Positions 34,580-47,617 of a stretch of 64,000 nt of DNA are shown here, piece after piece. Source of the stretch: Rhabditophanes sp. KR3021 (lineage: Eukaryota > Nematoda > Chromadorea > Rhabditida > Alloionematidae). The notes under the pieces are model-generated. The model worked only from the letters and a program-made list of their open reading frames with translations, was not told the origin of the DNA and did no database searches. The stretch lies in the NCBI GenBank assembly GCA_963281155.1, contig CAUJLY010000004.1:2294001-2358000 (forward strand). Direction: 5' to 3'. Both the position numbers and the translations under genes were made by a program. Positions within the stretch are counted from its first letter, which is position 1, and each line of letters starts with the position of its first letter.

Positions 34580-37500
34580 CTAGATTATCTGGGACAGTCA
34601 TTTGTCTTTGAATAGTAATGTAATTTAACTACTATTTTCTTGTTTCTTATTTATTAAATTTCCAAAATGTCCTCCTAAAATGGCACTTATTTAATTCAAA
34701 CACAAATTAATATACTACTTCAGGCTAAACATTTATTTCCGATAAGATACAATTATTTTGCATACATTTCTCAAGATTATATATCTACCCTTGTTATCTA
34801 AACCTTGTGAAACAACACACTAACAAACCAACAAACATTAGCCTTTTTCTTTTTGTCTATTTTTAATTAAATTGGCAAACAAATAAATATAATCTACCTT
34901 GTATGTAGTCTTTCCAAAATAGTGCATATTTACATTAGAAAAAGTGAATGCTAAAACGTCATTTTCAAAGAAATTATCTTCGACTAAGCTTTTAATAGTT
35001 CAACATACATTAGCTATTTAATTGGCATAATAGTTACATAGGTAAAAATATTTTGCCTCAAGAATACAATGTCATTTAATTATTTTACACATACGAATAA
35101 TGATGCGATGTGGTATTTATTTACACCTGAAAGATGTTGAAAAATGTTGAAAGAAGTCTAAATTGTATGCAAATATTTGCTACTAAGAAAGTTTATTTTA
35201 TTCTGATGTGTAAAAAATTCACTTGAATTTAATGGTAAGAATATATTAAAGATGAATCTAAGCAAAAAAGTATAGGAAAAAATGGATAAATAAAAGGCCT
35301 TTTTACAGGGACAATAGTAAATAAAGATATCCAAATCGGTGATTAGCTTCCCTATATCAAAAATGTCTGTGTTTTGATAATTGAATTTAACCCCACCAAT
35401 TTATCTCCCGTTCAAGGCTAGCTAAGATTAATCCGCATTTCATACACCAAAAATATCCTTTACCCCTTTTTGCTACTTGCAATCCATCATTATATACTTT
35501 TTTTACTGACACTGGAAACATAAATTATGATTTATTTAATAAAATCACGCAAAGTTCGATATTAAAAATGTTAAGTACATGTTAAAAAGTTTTATGGCTT
35601 TGTTTTGAAGTGTTATTTAGATACATCATATGTCCATTTCTGATGTGTTCCTTGATATGGTGGATGTGTCCTTTTTAAGGCCGTAGAATCGGTCTGGGCC
35701 ACATATCATTTCAACTAATTAAATTACCATTTCCTTATGGCTTTTATCAATTTTTAAAATATTACACACTTTATTTTATAATAGTTTTAATAATGGTTGG
35801 TGTTGACGCCTTTGATATCGTCTAAAACTTTTAAGCTACAACTTTATGCAAGTTATTTTGAGATTAGATGTTTTCAAGTTTATTTAGCAACTGTCAATAT
35901 CACTTCATACAAACTTCATTTCATCCAAAACTTCCCATCTTTTTTTAACATTATCATGAAAGAATCTATGTCATAATTCGGAACTATTATTAAATATCTG
36001 TTCGTGTACTATCCATTTAATGATATACCATGAATTCTAAATCCAACACACATAATCATACTATTATCCTTCTTTTAAACAACCTGAAAAAAGTCTCTTG
36101 CAAACATCCATTTAAATCCAACAATAATAGTACTATTTTCAAAAACATTCTAATTAAAATCATATTTTTTTAACAATAATATATTTTTTATCTTGCTAAC
36201 AATTATGAGGAAGCTTATTTTTGTCAAAAAAGTATTATTCAAAATTTTTTAAACATTTGTACGTTTTTAACAATTTTACTCCAATAAATGAATTACACAC
36301 TCCAACAATTTAGGAAATATTATTGTCTTGAACATAAAAGTAACCTCGTTTCAAAATTTTTAAAAAAGAAGCATTCATTTTTGATGGAATATAATAGTAT
36401 GAAAAAAACGCAAAGTTATCTATTTTTATCTGTGCTAAATATTTTATCAAACTTGACGATTTATAGGTTACGGGCACCTAAGTAATCTCTAAAATATTAT
36501 ATTATATCAAATATATTTGATATATTCTCACTAAATATACTCAAAGAAGTCTATATGATATAGATTATAGTTTAATAAATTGGTTGCCACAATTGCTTGT
36601 TAATGATCTTATTAATCTTTACTAAAAAGCGCTGATTCCAGAATAGAGATCATTGAGCAATACATTGGTGCCAATTGTTGTTAAACGCTTCCTCATTTCC
36701 AAACTAATTAGTACCATATTGTTATTTATACCTTATGTCTAATTAAGACCAATTATAAATAAATACTATGCCAATATAAAGGAAACCGAGTTTTTATTTT
36801 TTACTACTTACTTACCCAGCCAAACTATTAAACGAATGGGGCTTATATTGTATCTTTCTCATAACCAAGTTACTAGTGAAACAGCAACTAACATTCCCCC
36901 AGGCATCCTTCACTGCAATAGTCATATTTTAATTTTTGCTTTCTCTTAAATTCATGGGGCAATATTGTGCTGGCCAAGTGCATAGTGTATGGATACAAAT
37001 AATGATTGATATGTTCATAAAATGTCCGCCAAATCTCACACTTAACTTTATATTGTAAAGTCTCTGTTTTGGCAAATGGTATGGTAACGGAAATGGTTGC
37101 CGGTGAGATGGTGTTTGTTAGTATCCGGAGTCTTGTGTGATGTCATAACAATTACCTTCGGTACATTTATATTCATAAATATAAATATTATATAATGTAA
37201 TATCTAAACTCAAACCCATAATTTGTTATTGTTTGTTAGTAATATGGGATATCATGTTTCATTAAATATACATACTTGCTGGAATCAAGTGTTTTGAAGA
37301 CTATTATTACAAAAACGATTGACTTCAAACGCTGTTTTCCAAACTATTATTCTCAAAAAACTTTTATTAAAAACCAATTTTTCTTATCTTATGACACATC
37401 ATCTTATTTTTTCCTTTCAATAGCTCAATTTCTTATTTTAATTGCTTTGTTCCCTGAAATATGATCTATCCATTAACAACTTTGTTTGGACATTAAGCAT

Positions 37501-40500
37501 CAACAGTTTTCAATGAGGAGAGATAGCTTTTGTTGGAAATTATTGTTTCCTTCTGTAATGTTCTGGGATTTAATTTCAACTTAATTGTTATCACCGTTAT
37601 ATGTGTCTGTGAACTCCTACGCGCTTCACAATCAACCCATATCTTTTGTTTGATTGCGTCGAAACTTGATATATCTATTTTTGAATATTAAGATCCACAT
37701 ATTTGTTAGGAAATAAACTTATCACAAATAAAATTTTTTTCACACCTTGTTTTGCTTTTTTATGTCGTGAAAGGTCTATTTTTATTTGAAATTAAGCTTA
37801 GCCGAAATTACATTAAAATACACAAAAACATAAATATAGAAATACATAAACATATAAACACATTATAAAAAGGATTTACGACATCTCAATTATTTTATTG
37901 CATGTTCGTTCTAATCTAAGCTACACACATTCGTGAGTGATGTTTTGCAATATTGTCTTCTGAAACTATTGCTTTTTTAACAATCAAATTGGGAGACCTT
38001 TTTAAGATGTCATTTTGAAGAGGATAATGTGGATTTGGCAATCTCGTAATTATTTGCATAATCGTTTGCATATACTCATTTGATACTTATTTGTCATTTC
38101 AACCAGATAATGGTTTAAGATAAGAGGTTAAAGGAATTCATATTGGCCCTTACCAGATCTGGTATTAATTGCACAAGTCGAGAAATGTGTTTTGTCTTTT
38201 AACTTGTTGATGATATCAGGCCAGTTTATAACAAACTTTTAGCTGCTATGAACATCATTCTTCACTTTTTGTTAAACACACTATGTGTTTTGTATATTTT
38301 ACAAGTGCTTGTAGATTATTACAAAAATGTACAACTTATTAACGCAACATTTTTATGCAATCTATATAAACATATCCTATCCAATCCTATACTTACTAAA
38401 TCATACTATAGGCAATACCTAAACTCCAATGCAAATTAAAAAAGATTCTGCAGCGGTAATTACCTATTGTTGTCCTTAAGCTTAAGTATCATTGACTTCT
38501 TGATTCTAATACAATCGAATACTATCCATTATTGAGGATATACAAAGAAGATAATATTAGTGGATAATAGTACAATATTAGCAATATTAAATTAAAGTTA
38601 TTTATAGATTATGTGTTTATTGAAGGAATCAATTTGAGGAATCATCTTTTTCATAGATCTTAATAAGCTGTTAATGAATGACATATGGCATTGCCTTCAT
38701 AAATCAAGTAAATAATTTTAAGTAATTTGAAAGATTCGAAATAAATCCACATGTTATGCTTTCATTCATCTCCCCCTAATTGCGAATAATCAAATAGTTC
38801 CTTTCTTCATGTCCAGAATGTTGATTGGCTTGAGGTTTCGTATCATCAAATTTCTTTAATACTTTAAACAACTAAAAATCAAATAGATGTCATCCGCAGA
38901 TGCTTTTATTTTGCCACTGCCAGACATATGGTGCGGCCGTTTAAGAGTGTATTGTATCATTATCAGACCTCAACATATCCTTAGACATTTTTTGTTGCTA
39001 TCATTTTATTTGCAACAAAACAGCCTCTTTGCCACCGGCTTTGTTTTTTACGTTCTTGTTTTATTTTTTATACTTGTAGTTAGTTAACAAATATCATAAG
39101 ATAACACTTTATATAAAAGAAGTATTACATGGAACATACTCCTTCTAATGATCCCCTCTTAAGGAGGTGCAAAACAGATGGCGCCTTTAAATGACATTTT
39201 TAATATATTTCGGCCATATGAAATGCAATAAAACACAATGCAATGTTATGTCAAATAAATGAGTTTTGTAATGCGTTTTGGAGTCACTAATGAGTGTTTT
39301 TTGATACTCACAACTTGTATTAATTTGTATGTGTTAGTAGATATTGAATTCGCTACATTAATCTCTGTCAATTTGAATACACTGAAATTGATAAAAGTGT
39401 GTGGATTATAGTTTATTGGGTGATTTTAGGTGGGTTTTGAGTTTTTTATTAACTTAGTAGAGTTGTTAATGTGAATGGATTAATAGTTTTATTTGCTTAC
39501 CTTAAAATGCCTTAATATTGGCCTATACACCTGAACATTCATCGTCTCTAAAAAATAAAACAACCTCAAGAGGAGCCACTTCATTTGAATATATTTAAAT
39601 ATATCCCACTTTGTTACATTTTGCCCCTATACTCTTCATTCTTCTTTTATCTCAACGATCTGACAACTACCTGTAGCGGAAGTCTACTCCCGTCATTTGA
39701 AGATATATAAGCCAGTATATATCTTTCTTTATTACAAGAGTATACAGTGCTCAATATTATTCTCGTATAACGGTGTGGCTCTCAATGAACAGGACTTTCG
39801 CGAGAAGCTTACGTAAATTTCTACTACTATTTGCCTTTTTTTGTTACCTTCTCCAGCCCTTGTTTAAAAATAATCTTCTGAAGTGTTTCAAACAATTCGG
39901 GGACCTTCTTCATTTTCAAGTCTTCTACCTCTATTTACACGTCTATCTCCACCCTGTATGCACACTAATGCAAAGCTTTATCTTTTTGTACTATATCAAA
40001 GATATATATTCAAACTAAAGTTTAACCTTAACGGACTCACTAACTTTATCTTCTCGCCTCAAGAACATCAACAAAGGAGGTTGTTGCGTCTCCAACCCAC
40101 TCTTTACATTGTCTTGAGATCAAATGCAAACTGCCTGCGCATATCTCTTAAAATCCCTTTAATTCTATGATCACTGTTTCTTGTATTCACTTTTTGTCTT
40201 AACATCAAAGCTTAGATATACCATCTTTATCAAGAAGATGATTACCACAAAGACCACGGCTACATAATCACTTTTGTAATAACTCACATTTCTGTTTCCT
40301 TTTTTACTTGCCCACCACATATTTTATTCAATATACATAATATATCTTAAATAACCTTATTAAAGTTTATTTATTGCTCAAGTATACTAATACTCCTACT
40401 ACTAAGTAATAGTATTCTTAAATCACCCAAATTTATTTCTCATTTGTATTATGTATCTTAACTTTAAAACATTTACTCCTCCATTTTAACTGCTTATGAT

Positions 40501-40586
40501 TTACTCTTAACTTTTAAATTGTTCAATTTTAACTCTTATTATTTTAAATATTAATGCTTTCATTTTTCTAGCAGTATAAAGTAATT
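34580..40586. other. long gene-poor stretch
   Basis: About 6 kb of very AT-rich sequence. Open frames such as 38887-39087 and 39773-40170 are rich in Phe/Leu codons from T-rich DNA and lack splice or family support. A TATATAAG element near 39705 is TATA-box-like. A 22-bp perfect palindrome lies at 36503-36524. An acceptor TTTTTCTAG ends at 40570 before the exchanger start. Confidence 0.4.
36503..36524. repeat. 22-bp AT-only-rich palindrome
   Basis: A perfect inverted repeat centred on AAATATATTT with TATATC/GATATA ends. In such AT-rich DNA it may be chance. Confidence 0.5.
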
Positions 40587-43500
40587 ATGGCACTCGGCAG
40601 GGTCAGTTCTTGTCTTTTGCCAACAATTGTCTTTATAGTGACAATCTTATATTTAGCCGAGCCCGTTTCAGCAGGTACCAATTGTACAAGTGCGGATGCA
40701 ACGAAAAACTGTATCGATGGACTGATCATTCCTATTTGGAGGCCTTTTTTGGATCTCACCATCCAAGACAGAGTTATTAGAGGATCTATTTATTTCGTTC
40801 TGATTGCTTATATGTTCTTAGGAGTTTCTATTGTAGCTGATAGATTTATGAGTTCGATTGAGGTAAGTTAAAAGTTTCATCTAGAGAATATTATTTTTAA
40901 TGACAATACAAATCTGCCCATTACTTATGTTAATCGCATATTATTTTAGGTCATTACTTCACAAGAAAGAACCGTTGTAGTCAAAAGACCTGGCTTAGAA
41001 CCTATAAAGGTGACGGTCAGAATCTGGAATGACACAGTATCGAATCTAACATTGATGGCGCTAGGGTCTTCAGCTCCTGAAATTCTTTTGTCAATTATTG
41101 AAATCGTTGCTAGGAACTTCCAAGCCGGAGAAATCGGCCCAAAGTAATTATTGTTCTAGCTAATCTCAAAAATATTTAAAACATCGTTGGCTAAGAATTG
41201 GTTAAAGAGTTTAATTGTTTTTATACAGAAAGCCATTTATTTATTCATAGTTAGGACAGTATTAGCATTTTATGCAAAATAGTTATTAAGTTTAAGCTTA
41301 TTACTTCAAGCCATTGAGTATTCAACCTTGCTGATAGATTACCACTGGTATTCAAAGCCAGATCGATGATCCACCAATATTTTGTAATTATCCTAAAAGC
41401 AACAATTTATTCAATTTATCTAGCTTCATTTTTATTTTAACCAATCAAGACATGTTTTAGGCTTTTAGCTAAGGTGAAACAGATCTAATAGCTAGTTATC
41501 GTTTTTATTTGGAGATCCATTGTAATTCCAACCATAGTATTACTAATGAGAATTAGTAAAGCAACTTTCTATTTTCTTCTGCATACATATAAATTAGAAT
41601 ATAACATGAAAAATAGCTTAAAGGGACAATAGAATGTTTAAAAATATAAAAATTGCATGGAAGTAGTCTAAAAATTTAATTTCAGCACCATCGTCGGATC
41701 AGCAGCTTTCAATTTGTTCATGATTGTTGCTATTTGTATCTTTGCCGTTCCATCCAATGAAATCAGAAGACAAAAGCATTTAGACGTATTCTTTGTTACT
41801 GCAACATGGTCCGTCTTTGCTTACATCTGGCTTTATGCCATTCTTGCTTTCTTCTCACCTGGCGAAATTGAAATTTGGGAAGGTAAGAGAGTTGAATACA
41901 ATATGTGAAACTAATTGTTTTTAGGACTTTTGACTTTCGCTTTCTTCCCACTTACTGTTTTGACTGCATACATAGCTGACATCAAGATTATTCAAAAGAA
42001 GTTCTTACCCAGAAACTACAGAAAAACATCACATGGATTAATTGTCACCGAAGGTATTTTTGTCTTTATTATTAAAATCAAAAATATATGAAAAATAATA
42101 CTAATATTTTATAATGAGTCCTTCATATTCACATTCGGAGAAGACAGTCAAAATAAGCTTAGCAAGTAGCAGATTTGTTTGAGGGTTTCGATTTGTTACA
42201 CATTCTAAAGATAACTTTTCAGAGCAGCTGTTGGTGAGTTGTTCATGAAGTGCTTTGATGAGGATAGTTTCTACACTTTCGCCAATAGCCTTTGATGGAT
42301 ACTCTTTCTTAAACACAATTAACTTCTTTCAGCAGTAGCAAGTTTATTGAGGAATTTTTGTTTCTTGTCAAATGCAAATTCGTATTTGATAGCTTCGTTG
42401 AAGTCCATTCTGCGCTTACACATTCTATTTTTAAAATGATTTGTTTGACCAAAATACTTAATGGAACCTTCTTCACCTTCTAAAGTCCATCCATCAGCTA
42501 GAGTAGTAGAGTCCGAAAATAAGTAAACCCAGCAAGACTCGACTCCTTCTTCAGCTTTAAATTGATCAATTTGAGTCTTGATGTTTACTGCTTTAGTCAT
42601 AGATTGATCAGGCGTATCCGAAATGTTGATCAGCTTTTGTGGCACGTTGATTCGATCCTCAGCTCCAGTTTCATAAAGGATTGTTGTTGTTTTACTCATA
42701 ACTTTTGGAAGAATCTATCTAGCGGCCCTCGTCTCTTCCACAACCTTGATGATTTGACAATCATTGTCACTATCCTGTCCTTTGTCTAAAATAAATTAGA
42801 TATAATAATATAAATTTAAGCTTCCCATTAACAACATGATTTTTACTTCTTCCAAAAGTAACACTCTTCTCAACAACTCGGCTTTTTTAACAACTACAGC
42901 CTCGATACTTGCACTTGACTGAAAACCTTGTGAAATTTGTTAATATCTTTCTCCGAAACAGAAACATTCTTCCTCTTAGCAGGGCCGTTCCTTTTTTCTT
43001 CCATTTAGAATAATAAAACACCAATCGATGCCATCTTAGGCACTAAAATTAATAAGAATGAGTAATATACATTAAATTTAATCATAATATACACGTAAAT
43101 AGCCTTAGCTAACATTCAAATTTCAAAGTGCAATGTTTTCAAGAGCTGTTGATAGGCAGTCTTTTATACTTGATACTAAATAAAATGAAATATAAATAAT
43201 AAGCATTCAGCTGACTGCAAAATTAATAAATTGCCAATATAATATTTGTACTATCGTAGGTGAAGAAATGAAGATGCTCGAAGGAAACGGAGTGGCTTCG
43301 ACAAATGGCTACAAAATGGTGCCATTAAATGATAATGGAGATCCTGCAGTCCGTGCGTTTGAAGAACATAGACGTGAATTCATTGAAACAATGAGAGAAA
43401 TCAGAAGAAAGAATCCCCACATCGATCCAGTCGAATTACAAAAGCAAGCTGAATACGAAATGATTAGTAGAGGGCCAAAGACACGAGCCTTTTATCGTGT

Positions 43501-46405
43501 TCAAGCCACCAGAAGACTCATCGGAGGAGGAGATATCGTAAAGAAGAGACTCGACAAAGAACATGACAAGAATTTAGATGCCGTACGTTTATCAAGTTAT
43601 TGTAGCGTTTAATGACATTTTTAGATTATCCAAGCCCAAGAAAAACAAACCAGACAAAACACATGTAGAATTTTCTTTGATCCAGCTCATTACACCGTTT
43701 TAGAAAACGTTGGGTCCTTCGATGTTGTTGTTGGAAGAGATGGTGGCCCAGATAACATGACCGTTATGGTAATTTTTATTTATTACAATTAAAAGTTAAG
43801 GGCATAGTAACACTGAGAAGACATTTTATTTAATCTAATTAAAAACAACTGAATTTTAACAAATCTGACGAGTATTCTTTAAGGTTGATTATCATACTGA
43901 AGACGGAACCGCCAATGCAGGCAGCGACTACATTCCCGTCAAAGGAACACTCACTTTCTACCCTGAAGACAAGCACCAAAGAATTTCAATTGAAATCGTC
44001 GATGATGATGTATTTGAAGAAGATGAACATTTCTATTTACACTTGAAAAACTTGAGAGTCCGCAGTGAGTTAATTTATAAAAAAATAAACAACAAAAATT
44101 AGAATTTGGTTTTAGTAGTAGTTTTCGCATCAAAGACCATTCTAGCTAAGATAGCTCCAACCGCACAGACATTGTCTGAGTTGGGGAGATAGGTTTCTTT
44201 GATGGAGTACTTTCCGCGAACACAATTTGTGATTTGCCACTTGTAGCGTTCCATCAGAATTAATTCAAGATTCTCGGCCACTTCTTTAGAATTAACAGGC
44301 AGCATAAGAATAAGTATTTCCAATCCGGCAAAAATCTATTCAAAAAATGCATTTAAATATACTAATAATTACTTTGATATTGTAGCTAAGGATGGTCTTA
44401 TCATCGATCCATCCAGAATTGGTGGAATTCCAGTTGCTGCAATTGAAACACCAGCTACAGCCACAGTCATGATTTTAGATGATGACCATGCTGGAGTATA
44501 CTCATTTGAACACGATCATGTAATTAATCCTTATTTTTCCTAATTACCTTTGTTTAGTTCCAAGCCATCGAATCATGTGGGCATTTGTCTCTTCGCGTAC
44601 AAAGAACTAGTGGATGCAGAGGAAAGGTTGTTATCCCATTCAAAACTGCCGATGGAAGCGCAGTCGGAGGAAAACACTACGAAGCCAAGGAAGGGGAAAT
44701 TGTATTTGAAGATAACCAAACTGAAGCGTTTATTGAAATCGGAGTTTTAGATACTGAACAATACGAAAGATCAGACTTTTTCTTCATTGAATTAGGAGGA
44801 CCAGTTTGGGCTAAGCGCATGAGTGGTATGTTCGATAAATTTAATTACTTAGAGAAAACTATCATTCTTATTAATGACATTTTAAGAGTGTTGGCACTTT
44901 TTAAAAGCTAAATATCACTATCTTTTACCTTTTTCTAAATTACGCTTCTGGGGCATGCTAACGGGAACGCGGTATGTCTAAAGATATCGCAGGTTTGAAG
45001 CACAAGAGTTAATAATAGTAGTTTCACTTCACAAACATTAATCATTTAAACGACACAATAAACAAATCTTTTTGTCCAGATTTAAATAAGATGCAAGAAA
45101 AATTCCACCGTCGCATGGAAAGAAAGCGTGAATCAGCTCAAGCTGTTTCTGACAAAGGTGTGTCAAAATTACTTAACACAACACTAAACACTAGCATCTT
45201 AACTAAAAATAACGTTTATGATTTGAATACTTACATTTATCCTTAAACAATAATTCATTCCATCCTTTAGACAAAGAAGAAGAACATAATACAAGTATAA
45301 CTAAAAAATTAGAAGATTGGTTGACGGGTCATGAAGGTACACACTATGTATCGTCTCGTATTGTCTTTCTGCACGCCATTTGTCTACCTATTCTCTGTTT
45401 ATTATTTCTGTTTACTTGTGTTCATTTTTAATTATCAAATTAATCAACTCTTTCTAGATTTCGCAGAAACTCCCTATGAGTTAACAAATGATCAAATTGA
45501 GACTGCTGAATTAGGCAAACCAAGATTAGGAGAATTCAAGAAGTGCCAAGTAACAATCAAGGAATCTAAAGAATTCCAATCTGTAGTAGACCGTATGATC
45601 AAAACTGCCAACACCTCCCTGATGCTCGGAACAACCACCTGGAGGGAACAATTCATTGATGCCCTTACAGTTAACGCCGACGATGATGACGATGACGACA
45701 ATGATGAGGACGCCGAAGCCGGAAGTGTTTCAACTACCAGCTCAAAGAGAGAACCAACTGTCTTCGATTACGTTATGCATTTCTTGACTGTTCCATGGAA
45801 ATTGGCTTTTGCGATCGTCCCACCAACATCTATTTTCGCAGGATGGGCTTCCTTTTGGGTATCTATCGCTTTGATTGGGGTTTTAACTGCCCTCATCGGA
45901 GATATTGCATCCCAACTTGGTTGTTGGATTCAATTGAAGGATGCCGTAACCGCTATTATCTTTGTTGCTTTGGGTACTTCCGTTCCTGACACATTCGCTT
46001 CTAAAGTAGCCGCTATCCAAGACAAATATGCTGATAATTCAATCGGAAACATCACCGGAAGTAACTCAGTAAATGTGAGTATATCCCATCTCGACATTTT
46101 AATTCTTTTCTTAGGTATTCTTGGGAATCGGTATCGCATGGTCAATGGCCGCTATTGTTCACTTTTACAGAGGAACAAGATTCCTCGTAGACCCTGGAAC
46201 ACTAGGTTTTTCAGTAGCAGTATTCTGTGTTGAGGCTGTCATTTGCATTGCGATCATCGTTGCTAGAAGACATCCAGCCATCGGAGGAGAGTTAGGAGGA
46301 CCAATGAAATATAAGATCCTGACTGGAGGGTTCTTTGTATTTTTGTGGTTGTTCTATATCGGAATATCATCATTAGAATCATATTGTATAATCGAAGGCT
46401 TCTAA
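40587..46405 (+). CDS. ncx: Na+/Ca2+ exchanger (NCX/Calx)
   Basis: Thirteen exons: 40587-40862, 40950-41143, 41686-41882, 41925-42053, 43260-43582, 43625-43768, 43884-44064, 44386-44519, 44558-44825, 45080-45157, 45271-45336, 45458-46074 and 46115-46405. Phases agree throughout, giving about 965 residues. A signal peptide ([13 protein letters not shown]...) precedes the N-terminal membrane bundle with the alpha-1 repeat ([13 protein letters not shown] across exon 2). The large cytosolic loop has two Calx-beta domains (exons 6-7 with [14 protein letters not shown], exon 9 with [12 protein letters not shown]) carrying acidic Ca2+ sites. A polyacidic run follows [13 protein letters not shown]. 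The alpha-2 repeat is [14 protein letters not shown], and the protein ends [12 protein letters not shown], as in mammalian NCX1. It exchanges Na+ for Ca2+ at the plasma membrane. Introns 4 and 7 contain antisense sequences described separately. Confidence 0.96.
42101..43004 (-). pseudogene. GIY-YIG nuclease-like copy 1, antisense in exchanger intron 4
   Basis: Fills most of the 1206-nt intron 42054-43259 on the opposite strand. From ATG 43004 a Lys/Ser-rich leader runs through two frame breaks and an apparent intron to TAG 42717-42715. In the same frame a 126-codon block follows (ATG 42699) holding VYLF and [15 protein letters not shown], which I read as the GIY and YIG-type strands with the conserved Arg. 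After one more frame break (near 42325) the C-terminal half has [16 protein letters not shown] and QLTN, matching the E..A..E..I..LTN pattern of LEM-3/ANKLE1 nucleases. Stop TAG 42103-42101. Acceptor ATTTTAG lies about 40 nt upstream. One stop plus about three one-base breaks indicate decay, though assembly error could explain some. Confidence 0.5.
44099..44335 (-). pseudogene. GIY-YIG nuclease-like copy 2, 5'-truncated, antisense in exchanger intron 7
   Basis: A 79-codon frame begins right after acceptor TTGAATAG (AG 44337-44336) and ends at TAA 44101-44099, inside intron 44065-44385. It aligns by eye only with the C-terminal half of copy 1: [17 protein letters not shown] corresponds to [16 protein letters not shown], followed by QITN and an AILARMVF segment matching copy 1's LAKLILTVF. 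The catalytic GIY-YIG strands are absent, so it cannot encode a full nuclease. No frame break is seen in the part present. Confidence 0.45.
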
Positions 46406-47604
46406 GAGCACATCTTTTATATTTAAAACTAGTTTTAAAAGTGCCTTTCTATCAACAATTCATCCAGCCAATGGTATCAAATTCCCTCCAGCCTTTTAAT
46501 TATCAAACTTCTATAGTGTCTAGTCCCTCTCCCCGGATTTGTACCACCAAAGGCTGAGACTATTTCAGTTACGGTCCTATATTTACCACATTCAACTTCC
46601 CCACTGTTTCAATTGATGGTTGCATTAAATTGATATTGTTTTATATACAAACAACAAATTTTTATTTTCAATGGTCACTTTCACACACACAACTCAAAAG
46701 ATTACATTCTCAGTGGAACATTTCTTGTCTTGTTTCGGAGACTTGTCTCTGCCATTGTATAATCTTTATCACACAACTTTTTAATTCAATAAAAAATTAT
46801 AAAAGCAATGTACTTTGTTATGTTCGGATTTAATGGCGTAATCTTTCCCATAGTATAGATCATGGAGGAAATGTTTGTTAAAAAGTAACGTTGGCAAAGC
46901 ATTTCTCTAGACCTTAATCGTGATGGTGATTTCGGTTTAAATCACTTGTCCGGAAAGAATCTCCTGAATTCAAGAAGAAATTAACATCTGTCTTTGATTT
47001 ATTAAATTTTAATGCAATTGCTGTTTTTATAGACATTAAGAAGTATGATGAAATAAAAGACAGTTATTTTCTAGATGAATCAAAAGAATGGCTGATATAT
47101 TAATTAAATCCTTTTGTACCTACATCAAAAGATTCTGTTATACTACCCCCATATATCAGATAACTCTTTAAGAAAATTGTTAATGGAAATGCCAAGGGTT
47201 CTGATTGTTGATAATTAATATTTAAACGCAGAATCCTGAAGAACGATAAAATCAAATTGTATATTCTAAAACAATTACTGAATTACGCTTTATCAATCTA
47301 CATCTTAATTTAATTGCCTCTGTTCAAAGTTTGAAAAAGTAATTTCCACACTTGAAGCAGTTATTATTTTATTTCAATAACAATCAATAAAACAAACTAT
47401 TGAACCGTTTTTAAACGATTACATGAAAATTAAAAATATGGAGCGAATTTAGCATTACTGAATTTTATTCATTCTGATAAAGTTTATATAAATAAATATG
47501 TTAACTGATTCTTATAAAATAGTTTAAAATGACTGTTGAGTATCTAGTTAAGTATTTAGTTAGCAAAGGCATAATGACTGTTGAATACCTAGTTAAGTAT
47601 TTAG
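46406..47604. other. spacer with a coding-like relic and a tandem duplication
   Basis: After the exchanger stop. A plus-strand frame at 46930-47103 (58 codons, no ATG) has coding-like composition (KESPEFKKKLTSVFDLLN) and ends in TAA; it may be a relic of an unknown gene. A 45-bp duplication begins at 47529. Confidence 0.4.
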
Positions 47605-47617
47605 TTAGCAAAGACAT
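47529..47617. repeat. 45-bp tandem duplication spanning the MATH-BTB stop
   Basis: Two copies of a unit beginning ATGACTGTTGA and ending TAGTTAGCAAAG, offset by 45 bp (47529 and 47574). The second copy contains the stop codon of the MATH-BTB gene on the minus strand. Confidence 0.75.

Noticed and set aside
39773..40170. Overlapping plus-strand open frames upstream of the exchanger
   Set aside because: Phe/Leu/Tyr-rich composition from T-rich DNA, two competing frames, no splice or family support.
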